A stretch of DNA of 64,000 nt, taken from assembly GCA_043101605.1 (NCBI GenBank), contig JBICIG010000090.1:1-64000 (forward strand), given 5' to 3'. Numbering within the stretch: position 1 is the stretch's first letter; each line of letters opens with the position of its first letter. The notes below the pieces were generated by a model. That model was not told the DNA's origin. It worked only from the letters and a program-made list of their open reading frames with translations, and made no database searches. The DNA is from JBICIG01 sp043101605. GTDB taxonomy: Bacteria; Planctomycetota; Phycisphaerae; Phycisphaerales; UBA1924. Positions 36,390-46,673 of this stretch are shown here, piece after piece. A program made the translations under genes and the position numbers.

Positions 36390-36513
36390 GGGTTCGTCCG
36401 TGGATCGAGTCGCGTCGGTGTGGGTCGGTGCGTCGCCCCGGTTCCATCCGGGGCCTGCGTGAACTTGGGTGAGCATAGGGATCGCCCGCGGCGGCGGGCG
36501 CGCAAACGACGGG

Positions 36514-38553
36514 TCAGCTCCCCGCGTCATCGTCCCGTGGGAGCTGCCCGGCGCGGGGGATGTGGGGCTGGTCGGCCGAGCGCGAGATCAGCGCCACGCC
36601 GTCGGGCAGGTCGGCGGCGACCTGCGCCACGACATCGCCCTCGAGCTTGCGCGCAAACGCCGACCGCCGCGTCTTGCCCATGATCAGCGTGTCGCACCCG
36701 AAGGTCACGGTGTAGTCGAGGATCTCGTCGGCGATCTCGGTCGCGGTGACATAGATCGGGACGAACGGCACGCCCGCGTCGCGCGCCAGCAGCGCCGTGG
36801 TCCCCAGCGCCTCCTGAGCGGCGGGGTCCTCGGCGACGCTCGGGACATGCGCGGCGCCCATGTCCATCACGCGCAGCGTGCGCACATAGATCGCAAACAG
36901 CGTCGCCTTGCGCCGCCGCGCCAGGTCGACGGCGAACTCCGACTGGTACCGCCCGCGGGCGGCGAGCATGATCTTGGGGCGCGACGGGTCGATCTTGGTC
37001 GGGGCCTCGGCGAGTTCGGCAAGCCAGCCCGCTTCGGGCGTGGGCAGGGGCTCTGGGCGACCCTTGGCCAGCCGCTTGAGCACGCCCCGGGTCCCGAGCA
37101 CCGCGACGACCAGCCCGCCGCTGAACGCGAGGCTTTCGAGTTGGGTGACGGCGATCGTGAGCGTCACCGCCGCGAGAAACCCGCCGAGCGCCCACAGACC
37201 CGCCCGCGAGCGCCGCCCGATCTTGAGCTGCCGGTTCATGCCCGAGCTGACCAGCGTGACGGTGATCGCCCCGCACACGCCCAGCACATACAGCTTCGCG
37301 AGCACCGTGACATCGCGCTCGGCGGCGATGACCGCGATCGGGATGACCAGCGCCACCAGCAACCCGATCGACGGGACGCCCGAGTAGTTCAGTTTGGTGA
37401 GCGCGCGCGGCAGCTCGCGGTCCTGCCCCATCGCGAACAGCACCGACACCATGGCCATCACCGCGGTGTTGGTCGCGCTGAGCAGCAGCAGCCCGAAGGT
37501 GATCCCGGCGACCTTGCCGAAGATGAACCCGGCGTCGGCTCCGAACCACTCCTTGCCCGCCTCGGTCGCGACGACCTTCATCGCGGCGTTGGTGTACTTC
37601 TCGACTTGCTCCTCGTGCTCGATCAGCCCCGCGTACGCCTCGGCGTCGGCTTCGGGGAGCGTCGCGACCTGCTCGTCGGTCAGCGTGAACGGGCGGTCGG
37701 ACGAGAGCCGGGCGGCCAGATCCTCGGGCAGTCGCTCGATCAGCGCGCCTCGCGATTCGATCAGCCGCAGCTCGTCGGGCTGGTGCATCTCCTGCAGGCT
37801 CACGCCCGCGACGACGAACCCGAGCCCGGCGAGCGCGAGCCCGAAGATCATGTTGAGCCCGACGACCTCGAGCGTGACGGGCCAGATGGTCCGCTTGGCG
37901 GTCTTCTCGACCGGGCGGTTCATCATCCCGGTCATGTTCGCGACCGCCTCGACGCCCGCGAGCGCCAGGCAGATCTTGGTGAAGCTGACCCACGCGTCGA
38001 ACGCGGGGGTCTGGGTGAAGTAGTCGAAGCTGATGGTGCGGATGCCGCGGAGGAACGCGGGCATCGCCAGCACCGCCATCACCGCCGACACGCCCAGCGC
38101 CGCGAACGCGATGATCAGCGCGAACCGCCCGGCGCTCTTGGCGCCCAGCCAGTTGACCGCCCCGATGAGCAGGATCGTGCCGATGCCCAGCGGCAGGATC
38201 AGCGACTCGCCGACCCCGAAGTAGTGGAACGCCTCGACCACGCTGATCGCCGCGGTCATGATGTATCCCGAGAGCAGCAGTGTCGAGCCGACCACGCTCA
38301 GGGTTGGGGAGATCTGTCGGGCGGCGGTGTAGACGCCCCCGCCGTCGGGAAACTCCCGGCACACGATCGTGTACGCCCAGCTCACCGCGATCATCAGCAG
38401 CCCGATCGCCGCGAGATAAAGCACGCTGGCGTGGGCGGTGTAGAGGAACGCCAACCCGAGGACATACAGGCGGCTCGTCCCCCAGTCGCCGTAGAGCAGC
38501 GGCCCGGCGTGGAACCACCTCAGATCACGCGGTCGGCTTTCGGTGACGAGCAT
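36514..38553 (-). CDS. APC-family amino acid permease with C-terminal universal stress protein domain
   Basis: 679 residues. The first two thirds is an APC-superfamily transporter with about 12 membrane helices. It carries an extra hydrophilic loop of about 100 residues in the middle (roughly 245-345, rich in E, A and L) before G-K-V-A-G-I-T-F-G-L-L-L-L. From about residue 530 the sequence is soluble and reads as a Usp domain: P-K-I-M-L-A-A-R-G-R-Y, a central V-P-F-V-P-I-Y-V-T-A-T, and the end F-G-C-D-T-L-I-M-G-K-T-R-R-S-A-F. Such fusions are known in APC transporters and suggest nucleotide- or stress-linked control. The substrate is unknown. It is divergent from the MscK-like gene 124 bases away. 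Confidence 0.88.
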   Translation of the reverse strand: MLVTESRPRDLRWFHAGPLLYGDWGTSRLYVLGLAFLYTAHASVLYLAAIGLLMIAVSWAYTIVCREFPDGGGVYTAARQISPTLSVVGSTLLLSGYIMTAAISVVEAFHYFGVGESLILPLGIGTILLIGAVNWLGAKSAGRFALIIAFAALGVSAVMAVLAMPAFLRGIRTISFDYFTQTPAFDAWVSFTKICLALAGVEAVANMTGMMNRPVEKTAKRTIWPVTLEVVGLNMIFGLALAGLGFVVAGVSLQEMHQPDELRLIESRGALIERLPEDLAARLSSDRPFTLTDEQVATLPEADAEAYAGLIEHEEQVEKYTNAAMKVVATEAGKEWFGADAGFIFGKVAGITFGLLLLSATNTAVMAMVSVLFAMGQDRELPRALTKLNYSGVPSIGLLVALVIPIAVIAAERDVTVLAKLYVLGVCGAITVTLVSSGMNRQLKIGRRSRAGLWALGGFLAAVTLTIAVTQLESLAFSGGLVVAVLGTRGVLKRLAKGRPEPLPTPEAGWLAELAEAPTKIDPSRPKIMLAARGRYQSEFAVDLARRRKATLFAIYVRTLRVMDMGAAHVPSVAEDPAAQEALGTTALLARDAGVPFVPIYVTATEIADEILDYTVTFGCDTLIMGKTRRSAFARKLEGDVVAQVAADLPDGVALISRSADQPHIPRAGQLPRDDDAGS

Positions 38554-38677
38554 GCGGCGGACTCAACGCGGGACTCGGGGCGAACCAAGCGGCGAGTATA
38601 CGGGTGAGCCCCCCGCAACGCGGGCGCTTCACCCGGCGGCAGTCGGCCGCGTGGGTTCGCTTCCCTACAGTCTTGCC

Positions 38678-41600
38678 ATGAACGGAACGCCCGTCCGCTG
38701 GTTCCATCCGGTCCGTCTTGTCCTGATCGTCACGCTGGCGAGCGCGTCGGCGTGGGCGGCGGCCCAGCCGCGCCCGGTACTCAACCATCGCGGCGCCACG
38801 CCGATCGATGAGTCGGTCTCCCAGCCTGAGCAGCCCGCTCAGCCCGCCGCCCCGGCGATCACCGCCGCGGAGATCAACGATCGTCTCGCGGCGATCGCCC
38901 AGGACGCCTCGCTCGATGAGGCAACGAAGAAGTCCCTGACCGACACCTACAACAACGCCCTGGCGGCGCTGGCGACCGCCGACTCAGCCGCCGCCCGCCG
39001 CGCCGATGCGCGCAAGGCCGCCGAGGAAGCCCCGGGCAAGCTCGCGGCGATCCGCGAGTCGCTCGCCACGCCGATCCAGCCCCCCAATGTCTCGCCGCCG
39101 TCCGACGCGACACGCGCGCAGATCGAACGCTCGCTCGCGCAGGCGCAGGCGGAGTTGCAGGCCGCCCGCAAGGAAGCCGACGAACTGCAGGCCGAGGCGA
39201 CCCGTCGCCGCGACCGCCGGGCCGCTATCCCCGAGCAGATCGCCCAGGCCAAGCGCCGTCTGACCGATCTCGAATCGTCCCTCGCCGGGCTCACCGGCGT
39301 CGCCGAGCCCACGCCCGCCCAGCGGGCCCAGCAGGCGCTGCTCCAGGCGCAGCGGTACGCGACGGCGAGCGAGGTCGCCGCGCTCGAAGCCGAACTCGAG
39401 AGCTACGACGCTCGGCAGGAACTCCTCCCGGCCCGGCGTGACGCGTCGCTGCGGCGGGTCACCGAGAAGGAAGCCGAGGTCAACGCGTGGCAGGAGCTGG
39501 TCAACCGTCGGCGGCAACTCGAGGCCCAGCAACAGGCTCGCGAAGCCGAGCGGCTGAGGCTCGAGGCGGCGCGGCAGCACCCGGTTCTGCAGGAGTTCGC
39601 CGCCGAGAGCAAGGAACTCGCCGACCGACGCGCCGGCGAGGAGGGCATCCTCACCAAGTCCACGCAGGTCAACAACGAGGCCAGCCAGCGGGAGACGCAG
39701 CTCAACCGCATCCGCGAGCAGTACAAGGACATCAAGCGCCGCATCCAGGTCTCGGGGTTCAACCGGACCGTCGGGCGTCAGCTCCGCCGTCAGTTCGAGA
39801 ACCTGCCCGAACTGGCCGATCCGACCGATCTCCGCAAGCGCCTCGCCGCGATCCAGCAGGAGCTCGAGGCGGCCGAGTACGAGCTCTATGAACTCCAGGA
39901 GCGACGGCTCGGCATGGGCGACACCGAATCGGTCGCCCAGCGCCTGCTCGACGACATCGACCCCTCCGAGACCGAGGCGACTCCCGAGGAACTGCAGGCG
40001 ATCGCGCGCGACCTGGCCGTCGCCCGCCGCGACACGCTCGACGGGCTCATCGCCGACCTGACGCGGTACATCGACGACGGGCTCGTGCCGCTGGAACTGG
40101 TGACCGCGGACCTGCGCGAGGCGGCCGAGGCGTACGAGTCGTTCATCCGCGAGCGCATTCTCTGGGTGCGCAGCGTCTCGTCGGAGACGACGCTCGAGCC
40201 GCGGGCGTTCGTCGACGCCGGGGTGTGGCTCGCCGATCCGCAGGCGTGGCGGGTCGGGGTGTCGCGCGTCAGCGACGACATTGTCAATCGCTGGCCGACC
40301 ACGGGGTTCGTCGTGGTTCTGCTCGGCGCGATGTTCGTCGCCGGGCACATGGGCCGCCGACGCATCAAGGAACTCAAGTCGCTCGTCGGGCGTTTCAGCA
40401 CCGACTCGATCCGGCACACCTTCGAGGCGACCCTCTGGACGCTCATCGGGTCGGCGGCTCTCCCGGCGTTGCTCTGGTGGCTCGGGTGGCTGCTCGCCAA
40501 GCCGATCGACCAGTCCGAGCAGATGCTCGCCGTCGGCACCGGGCTGCAGGCGTCGGCGCTGCTGCTCTTCCCGCTCGTGTTTCTGCAGCGGATGACGCGC
40601 GCCGGCGGGCTCGCCGACGCCCACTTCCGCTGGCCGACCGAGTCGCTCCGCATCGTCCGCCGGCACCTGCGCTGGCTGACGCCCACGCTCGTCGTCACGA
40701 TGGCCCTCGCCGAGGGCTACGACCGGCACGCCCCGGAGGTCCTCAACGGCGCGCTCGGGCGGGCGTCGTTCACGATCGGGCTGCTCGCGCTGGCGGTGGC
40801 GCTGCAGCGATTGCTGCGCCCGAAGGGCGCGGTGCTCAGCGACTTCCTCTCCCGCAACGCCGGGGGGTGGATCGACCGCCTGCGCTATGTGTGGTTCCCC
40901 GCGGTCGTCGGGCTCCCGGTCGTGCTGATCATCGCGTCGTGGGCCGGCTACCACTACACCGCGCTGCAGCTCGAACACCGCTTCGAGTCCACTCTCGGGC
41001 TGGTGCTCCTCATCGCGGTGATCAACGGGTTGATGCTGCGCTGGCTGTTTCTGGCGCGCCGGCGCGTCGCGGTCGAGAACGCCCGCCGCCGCCGCGAGCA
41101 GGCCCAGTCCGAGTCCGCGGGCACGGCCCCGGCGGAAGTGCCCACCGAGAGCGGCGTCGCGCCGGTCGAGGAACACAAGCTCGACCTCCCCGCCGTCAGC
41201 GCCCAGACGCGTCAACTCATCCGCACCGGGCTCGCGGTGGCGCTCGTGCTCGGGCTCTTCACGACCTGGGCGGGCGTGCTGCCGGCGCTCCGCATGCTCG
41301 ACCGCGTGCAGGTCTGGCCCTCGATGGAGGTCATCGACGAGGAGGATCGGCTTGTCATCCCGGTGCTCGAACCGGCGGCCGCGGCTCAGGCGACCGACGA
41401 CAACGCCCAGCCCGCCGCCGACGCGCCCGCGGGCGAGGCGTCCACCGGCGGCGGGACGGGCGCGGGGCTGCCGCTCCCGGGCGTACCCGCGACCTCGGCC
41501 GGGGCGGGCAGTGAATCAACGGCGATCGCGGCGGTCACACTGGCCGATCTCGGGTTGGCGCTCGTGCTGCTCGCGGCGACGATCGTCGCGTTCCGCAATG

Positions 41601-42394
41601 TGCCCGGCCTGGTCGATATCGTCGTGCTGCAGCGCCTCCCGCTCGACGCGGGCAGCCGCTTCGCGCTGAGCACCGTGCTGCGCTACCTGATCGCGATGAT
41701 CGGGCTCGTCGCGGCGTTCGGGGCGATGAGCATCTCGTGGAACAATGTCCAGTGGCTCGCCGCCGCCCTGACCTTCGGGCTCGCGTTCGGGCTCCAGGAG
41801 ATCTTCGCCAACTTCGTCTCGGGCCTGATCATCCTCGCCGAGCGACCCATCCGCATCGGCGACACCGTGACGGTCAACAACATCAGCGGCACGGTCACCA
41901 AGATCCGCATGCGCGCCACCACCATCACCGACTGGGACCGCAAGGAACTGGTCATCCCCAACAAGACCTTCATCACCGGCGAAGTGGTCAACTGGACACT
42001 CTCGGATCCGACCCTCCGCCTCTCCATCCCCGTGGGCGTGGCGTACAGCGCCGACATCCGCAACGCCGAGGCCACCCTCCTCCGCGTCGCCCGCGCCAAC
42101 CCGATCATCCTCAAGGAGCCGGCGCCGTATGTCTTCTTCACCCAGTTCGGCGACAGCACGCTGAACTTTGAGCTCCGCTGCTTCCTCCCCAGTGTCGAAC
42201 ATCTCGTCAGCGTCAAGCACGCGCTGCACATGGCGATCACCGAGGCATTCCGCGAGGAGAACATCGAGATCGCCTTCCCCCAGCGCGACCTGCACATCCG
42301 CTCGATCGGCGACCTGGCCGGGCTCGTCCGCGCCCGCGACGCCAAGCCCGCCGGCGATTCCGAACCCCGCGAGCTCGAGCCTCAGAGCCACTGA
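38678..42394 (+). CDS. mscK: MscK/KefA-like large mechanosensitive channel
   Basis: 1238 residues. It has a signal peptide (L-V-L-I-V-T-L-A-S-A-S-A-W-A-A-A-Q), then a long periplasmic helical region (about 60-500) of heptad-rich Q/A/E/L/R sequence. This is followed by many membrane helices (about 550-1000), with a hydrophilic insert rich in A/E/T/P, and the MscS core at the C-terminus: G-L-A-F-G-L-Q-E-I-F-A-N-F-V-S-G, then the beta domain E-R-P-I-R-I-G-D-T-V-T-V, and I-P-N-K-T-F-I-T. It should open on hypo-osmotic stretch; MscK in E. coli also senses potassium. The stop lies within the end of the convergent ZntB/CorA gene: the two coding regions overlap by 13 bases. Confidence 0.92.
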   Translation: MNGTPVRWFHPVRLVLIVTLASASAWAAAQPRPVLNHRGATPIDESVSQPEQPAQPAAPAITAAEINDRLAAIAQDASLDEATKKSLTDTYNNALAALATADSAAARRADARKAAEEAPGKLAAIRESLATPIQPPNVSPPSDATRAQIERSLAQAQAELQAARKEADELQAEATRRRDRRAAIPEQIAQAKRRLTDLESSLAGLTGVAEPTPAQRAQQALLQAQRYATASEVAALEAELESYDARQELLPARRDASLRRVTEKEAEVNAWQELVNRRRQLEAQQQAREAERLRLEAARQHPVLQEFAAESKELADRRAGEEGILTKSTQVNNEASQRETQLNRIREQYKDIKRRIQVSGFNRTVGRQLRRQFENLPELADPTDLRKRLAAIQQELEAAEYELYELQERRLGMGDTESVAQRLLDDIDPSETEATPEELQAIARDLAVARRDTLDGLIADLTRYIDDGLVPLELVTADLREAAEAYESFIRERILWVRSVSSETTLEPRAFVDAGVWLADPQAWRVGVSRVSDDIVNRWPTTGFVVVLLGAMFVAGHMGRRRIKELKSLVGRFSTDSIRHTFEATLWTLIGSAALPALLWWLGWLLAKPIDQSEQMLAVGTGLQASALLLFPLVFLQRMTRAGGLADAHFRWPTESLRIVRRHLRWLTPTLVVTMALAEGYDRHAPEVLNGALGRASFTIGLLALAVALQRLLRPKGAVLSDFLSRNAGGWIDRLRYVWFPAVVGLPVVLIIASWAGYHYTALQLEHRFESTLGLVLLIAVINGLMLRWLFLARRRVAVENARRRREQAQSESAGTAPAEVPTESGVAPVEEHKLDLPAVSAQTRQLIRTGLAVALVLGLFTTWAGVLPALRMLDRVQVWPSMEVIDEEDRLVIPVLEPAAAAQATDDNAQPAADAPAGEASTGGGTGAGLPLPGVPATSAGAGSESTAIAAVTLADLGLALVLLAATIVAFRNVPGLVDIVVLQRLPLDAGSRFALSTVLRYLIAMIGLVAAFGAMSISWNNVQWLAAALTFGLAFGLQEIFANFVSGLIILAERPIRIGDTVTVNNISGTVTKIRMRATTITDWDRKELVIPNKTFITGEVVNWTLSDPTLRLSIPVGVAYSADIRNAEATLLRVARANPIILKEPAPYVFFTQFGDSTLNFELRCFLPSVEHLVSVKHALHMAITEAFREENIEIAFPQRDLHIRSIGDLAGLVRARDAKPAGDSEPRELEPQSH

Positions 42395-43350
42395 CGACGG
42401 CGGATCACCAGGTACGCCACGAACCCCAGCGCCGCCAGCGCGCCGGTCACGATCCAGAAGCCCCACGGCGAATCGCTCAGGGGCACCCCGCCGACATTCA
42501 TCCCGAGCATCCCCGAGATCAAGGTCAGCGGCAGGAAGATCCCCGCGATCAGCGTGAGCACATACATCCGCTGGTTCGCCAGCGTCGCCGCCTGGCTGTC
42601 GAGTTCCTCCTGGAGCAACTGCGCCCGCGCCTTGGCCGCGTCGAGGTCCTCGACGAAGCGGATGACACGGTTGATTGGCTCGTTGAGCGCCCGCCGGTGG
42701 GCGCGGGTCAGGATCGCCTCGTCGAACTCGTGCACCCGCTCGAGCGCCGTCGCCTGCGGACCCAGGAATCGGCGGAGGCCGATCAGCCGCCGCCTCGTCT
42801 CGATGAGCACATGCCGATCGACCGTGTCGTCCGGGTCGGCGATCCGGTCCTCGTAGTCATCGAGCTGATCCTCGAGCTGCTCCATCACCGTCGTCATGCG
42901 GTCGGTCAGCCCGGTGATCATCGCCACCAGCAGGTCGCCGACGGACTTCGGGCCCTGCCCGCTCTCGCACTGCTCGACCAGGTCCTCGATCGACCGCAGC
43001 CGCTGCCCCTGCATCGAGATCACCCGGGTGGGCTCGATCCAGATGCGGATCGAGATCATGTCCTCGGGGACCGCGCCCTCGTTGAGGTTCACGCCGCGCA
43101 GGATCAGCAGCACCCCGAGCTCTGTGATCGACACCCGCGGGCGGGTCGTCTCGCTCAGCAGCGCACGGACCAGCATCGGGTCGAGCCCCGCCCGCTCGCG
43201 GAGCCAGCCGGCCGTCTCCGGCGCGAGCCGGTCGAGGTGCACCCAGGTCGGGCTCCCGCCGCTGGCGACCGCGACCTCGGCCTCGACCGTCCGCTGCGAG
43301 CCGAGCTCAAACGACGCGAGCACCATCTTGGAATGGTCCGGGCTGATCAT
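42382..43350 (-). CDS. CorA/ZntB-family divalent cation transporter
   Basis: 322 residues. The N-terminal two thirds is a soluble funnel domain with a long stalk helix. Two C-terminal membrane helices are separated by the signature G-M-N-V-G-G-V-P-L, the G-M-N of the CorA family followed by G-G-x-P as in ZntB. Substrate may be zinc or magnesium; ZntB is favoured by the loop. The start was set at M-I-S-P-D-H-S. The open frame continues upstream but is compositionally unlike the gene. The 3' end overlaps the mscK 3' end tail to tail by 13 bases. Confidence 0.9.
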   Translation of the reverse strand: MISPDHSKMVLASFELGSQRTVEAEVAVASGGSPTWVHLDRLAPETAGWLRERAGLDPMLVRALLSETTRPRVSITELGVLLILRGVNLNEGAVPEDMISIRIWIEPTRVISMQGQRLRSIEDLVEQCESGQGPKSVGDLLVAMITGLTDRMTTVMEQLEDQLDDYEDRIADPDDTVDRHVLIETRRRLIGLRRFLGPQATALERVHEFDEAILTRAHRRALNEPINRVIRFVEDLDAAKARAQLLQEELDSQAATLANQRMYVLTLIAGIFLPLTLISGMLGMNVGGVPLSDSPWGFWIVTGALAALGFVAYLVIRRRQWL

Positions 43351-43658
43351 CGCCCGGCGAGTGTACCCCGGACCGGATCGCGAACCGCCGCCCCCCCCGG
43401 GGCGTACCGGATCCCGGAGCGCGGGCCCGGTTCTTCGGTGCCCGCGGGAAGCCCGATCGTGCCGCCGAGAAGTTCCCGACGCCGGGCCCGGCAAGGCGTC
43501 TGCCGTGGGGCCCGGGCGGGGTTTGACAGTGGGGCGGGGCCCAAGTAGCGTTCGGCCGATCCTCTCCGGTTCGGTCGAACCCGGAGGTCGATCCGGCCGA
43601 GAAGGGTGCCGGGCCGCGTCGGCCCGCCGGCAAACAGGCCCCGCAGGCACAGCAGGCG
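43351..43658. other. Divergent intergenic region, no feature recognised
   Basis: 308 bases between the divergent ZntB/CorA and kinase starts. It is G-C-rich with a C-run and G-run at 43389-43404. No repeat of family A or B, no hairpin with a T run and no convincing promoter was seen. Presumably it carries both promoters. Confidence 0.4.
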
Positions 43659-45023
43659 ATGAGCGAGCGTCCCATCGAGAACGACCCGAATAAGACCGCG
43701 CCGGTCGACGGGCTGCCCATCGGGCACGATCCCTCGCTCGCCGAGACCGAGGCCGCCATCCAGGAGCAGGCCAAGGGCGAGACCAACATCGACACCCTGA
43801 TCGGGCGGCTGGTCGTCGACTCGGGGCTCGCCACCCCCGAGGAAGTCGCCCACTGCCTCGAGCAGGTCAAGGGGCACGAGGAAGACCCCAAGAACCAGTC
43901 GCTCGCCCAGGCGCTGGTCGACAACGAGTATGTCACCAAGCGCCAACTCGCGCGGCTCAAGCAGATCCTCGAAGCCGAGCGGTCGGGCCAGAAGATCCCG
44001 GGCTACAAGCTGCTCGGGAAGCTCGGCGCCGGCGCCATGGCGACGGTCTTCAAGGCCAAGCAGCTCAGCCTCGACCGCACCGTCGCGATCAAGATCCTCC
44101 CGACCAAGTTCTCGAACAACCCGCAGTTCGTCGAGCGGTTCTACGCCGAAGGCCGCGCCGCCGCCTCGCTGAACCACCCCAATATCGTCCAGGCGTACGA
44201 TGTCGGCCGCGCGGGCGAGTACAACTACTTCGTCATGGAGTATGTCGAAGGCCGCACCGTCTTCGACGACATCGCCAAGCACAAGCGCTGCAGCGAAGCC
44301 GAGGCCATCGACACCGTCATCCAGGTCGCCGAGGCCCTCGGGCACGCCCACCAGCGCGGGCTCATCCACCGCGATGTCAAGCCCAAGAACATCATGATCA
44401 GCCGCGACGGCGTCGTGAAACTCGCCGACCTCGGCCTCGCCCGCGCCATGACCGACAAGGAAGCCGCCGAGGCCGAAGCGGGCAAGGCCTTCGGTACGCC
44501 CTATTACATCAGCCCCGAGCAGATCCGCGGCGATGTCGCCATCGGTCCCCCCGCCGACATCTACTCCCTCGGCGCCACCCTCTACCACATGGTCACGGGC
44601 AATGTGCCCTTCGACGGGAAGAACCCTTCGAGCGTGATGCACAAGCACCTCAAGGCCGAGCTCGTCCCCCCGGACCATGTCAACCCCAAGCTCTCGGCCG
44701 GCATCAGCGAGGTCATCGAGATGATGATGGCCAAGCGCCCCAAGGACCGGTACCAGACCTGCGCCGACCTCCTGCTCGACCTCAAGGCCGTCCGCGCCGG
44801 CGACACGCCCACCATCGCCCACAAGGACCAGTTCGACGCCGCTGCCGTCGCCGCGGTCGTCGCCGAGGAATCCCAGGCCCAGGGTGAGATCCCCGTCACC
44901 AGCACCGGGTCCCCCGCCGCGGTGCAGGATGTCATCCGCGCCCCCCTGTTCATCGCCCTGCTGGTCACCCTTGGGCTGAGCCTGGTCTTCAACATCGTCC
45001 TGATCGTCACCCGCGGCGGGTGA
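43659..45023 (+). CDS. Hanks-type serine/threonine protein kinase, membrane-anchored
   Basis: 454 residues. Residues 1-112 are a helical N-terminal segment (L-I-G-R-L-V-V-D-S-G-L-A-T-P-E-E-V) that looks like the helical module found before kinase domains in planctomycetes. The kinase domain spans about 115-385: glycine loop G-K-L-G-A-G-A-M-A-T-V-F-K-A, catalytic Lys in V-A-I-K-I-L, H-R-D-V-K-P-K-N (Asp 239), D-L-G in place of D-F-G, and S-P-E-Q. A single membrane helix near residues 428-450 (F-I-A-L-L-V-T-L-G-L-S-L-V-F-N-I-V) ends the protein with almost nothing outside, so no sensor domain is present. Substrates are unknown. Confidence 0.92.
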   Translation: MSERPIENDPNKTAPVDGLPIGHDPSLAETEAAIQEQAKGETNIDTLIGRLVVDSGLATPEEVAHCLEQVKGHEEDPKNQSLAQALVDNEYVTKRQLARLKQILEAERSGQKIPGYKLLGKLGAGAMATVFKAKQLSLDRTVAIKILPTKFSNNPQFVERFYAEGRAAASLNHPNIVQAYDVGRAGEYNYFVMEYVEGRTVFDDIAKHKRCSEAEAIDTVIQVAEALGHAHQRGLIHRDVKPKNIMISRDGVVKLADLGLARAMTDKEAAEAEAGKAFGTPYYISPEQIRGDVAIGPPADIYSLGATLYHMVTGNVPFDGKNPSSVMHKHLKAELVPPDHVNPKLSAGISEVIEMMMAKRPKDRYQTCADLLLDLKAVRAGDTPTIAHKDQFDAAAVAAVVAEESQAQGEIPVTSTGSPAAVQDVIRAPLFIALLVTLGLSLVFNIVLIVTRGG

Positions 45024-45403
45024 TCCGGGCCGATTCCGGTCCCACTTCTGACCATTTCCGCGCCCCGCTCGACCCCCTCGGGTCTTGCTTCCGGAGCCCT
45101 CGCGGATTACCGTGAAGGACGCCGGCACGCCCCCTGCGGGGCGGGCCGACCCGGAGAGCCGAATGATCCGATCGCCAGCGGCCCGCGCCGCGACAACCCG
45201 GTCCGCTCCGCCGACGAACGCCCGCCCCGCGTGCGCCCAGGCCGGACCCGTATCGGAGCGCCCCGGCTTATGACGACCGATCGCGAGCCCCGCTCGACGG
45301 TGCCTGTCTTCTCGACGATGATGTCCACGGGCCGCGCGGCCCGGGCGATGGGTGTCGGGACCCCACCCCGAAACGGGTCCGACTGACCACAGGAGTGCAG
45401 ACG
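45024..45403 (+). other. Intergenic and leader region upstream of infC
   Basis: 380 bases, G-C-rich. No gene is supported on either strand. The last bases hold A-G-G-A-G (45391-45395), the infC ribosome site. A palindromic C-C-C-C-T-G-C-G-G-G-G at 45133-45143 could fold but has no T run. An infC leader or an L20-binding structure is possible but not recognisable here. Confidence 0.4.
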
Positions 45404-46145
<742 letters not shown>

Positions 46146-46147
<2 letters not shown>

Positions 46148-46200
46148 GCGGGCGACAAACCCGCTCCGCTGAGATGCCCGCCTCCCGGCGGGCGTTTTCG
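46146..46200 (+). terminator. Tandem hairpins and terminator after infC
   Basis: G-A-G-C-G-G-G pairs with C-C-C-G-C-T-C at 46146-46166. A second stem, G-C-C-C-G-C-C with G-G-C-G-G-G-C at 46176-46194, is followed by G-T-T-T-T. It lies between the convergent infC and hydrolase genes, about 20 bases before the latter's stop. Confidence 0.8.
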
Positions 46201-46217
46201 CTTCTGCCGGCCCGCTC

Positions 46218-46673
46218 CTACTTCGCGATCTTCGCGATCAGCCGCCACACCGCGTGATGGTCGAGCGATCGGCCCGTGTGGGCGTTGAACTTCTCCACCA
46301 GCGCGTCCATCTCCGCCGTGTAAGGCAGCCGGTCCCGCTGCCCGAGCGTCCCGACGGCTTCGACGATGAGCCCCGAGAGCAGCGACTCCTCCTCGGGCTC
46401 GATGCGCGGCCGTTCCGACGCCGACCGCCCCATCCGCGGCAGCCGCGCCGCCTTGCGCATCCGATGCAGCGTGCGGAACGCGTCGCGCTGCTGCGCCTGC
46501 GTCTGCGCACCCACCTCCGCGCACAAGCGCGCGAACTCGGGCGTGTAGGGAAGGTCGTCGAGCGTCCGCTGCGCGCGCTCGTACGCGTCGATCAGCCGCG
46601 CCTCGTCCACGCCGCGCTGCCCCGCCCCCGTCGGCTCCGTGCCGCCGAACAGCGATCCCTGCTCGTTGCTCAT
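46218..46673 (-). other. Alternative internal start: 151-residue C-terminal product
   Basis: An in-frame ATG at 46673-46671 preceded by A-G-G-G-G would give M-S-N-E-Q-G-S-L-F and 151 residues of charged helical sequence. It contains two similar L-P-Y-T blocks (L-D-D-L-P-Y-T-P-E-F near the start and R-L-P-Y-T-A-E-M near the end), hinting at an internal duplication. Function is unknown. It is listed separately because the hydrolase domain plainly ends before it. Confidence 0.4.

Noticed and set aside
45107..45328. Small gene on the minus strand upstream of infC
   Set aside because: The 73-codon frame is R/G-rich with no ribosome site or recognisable feature.
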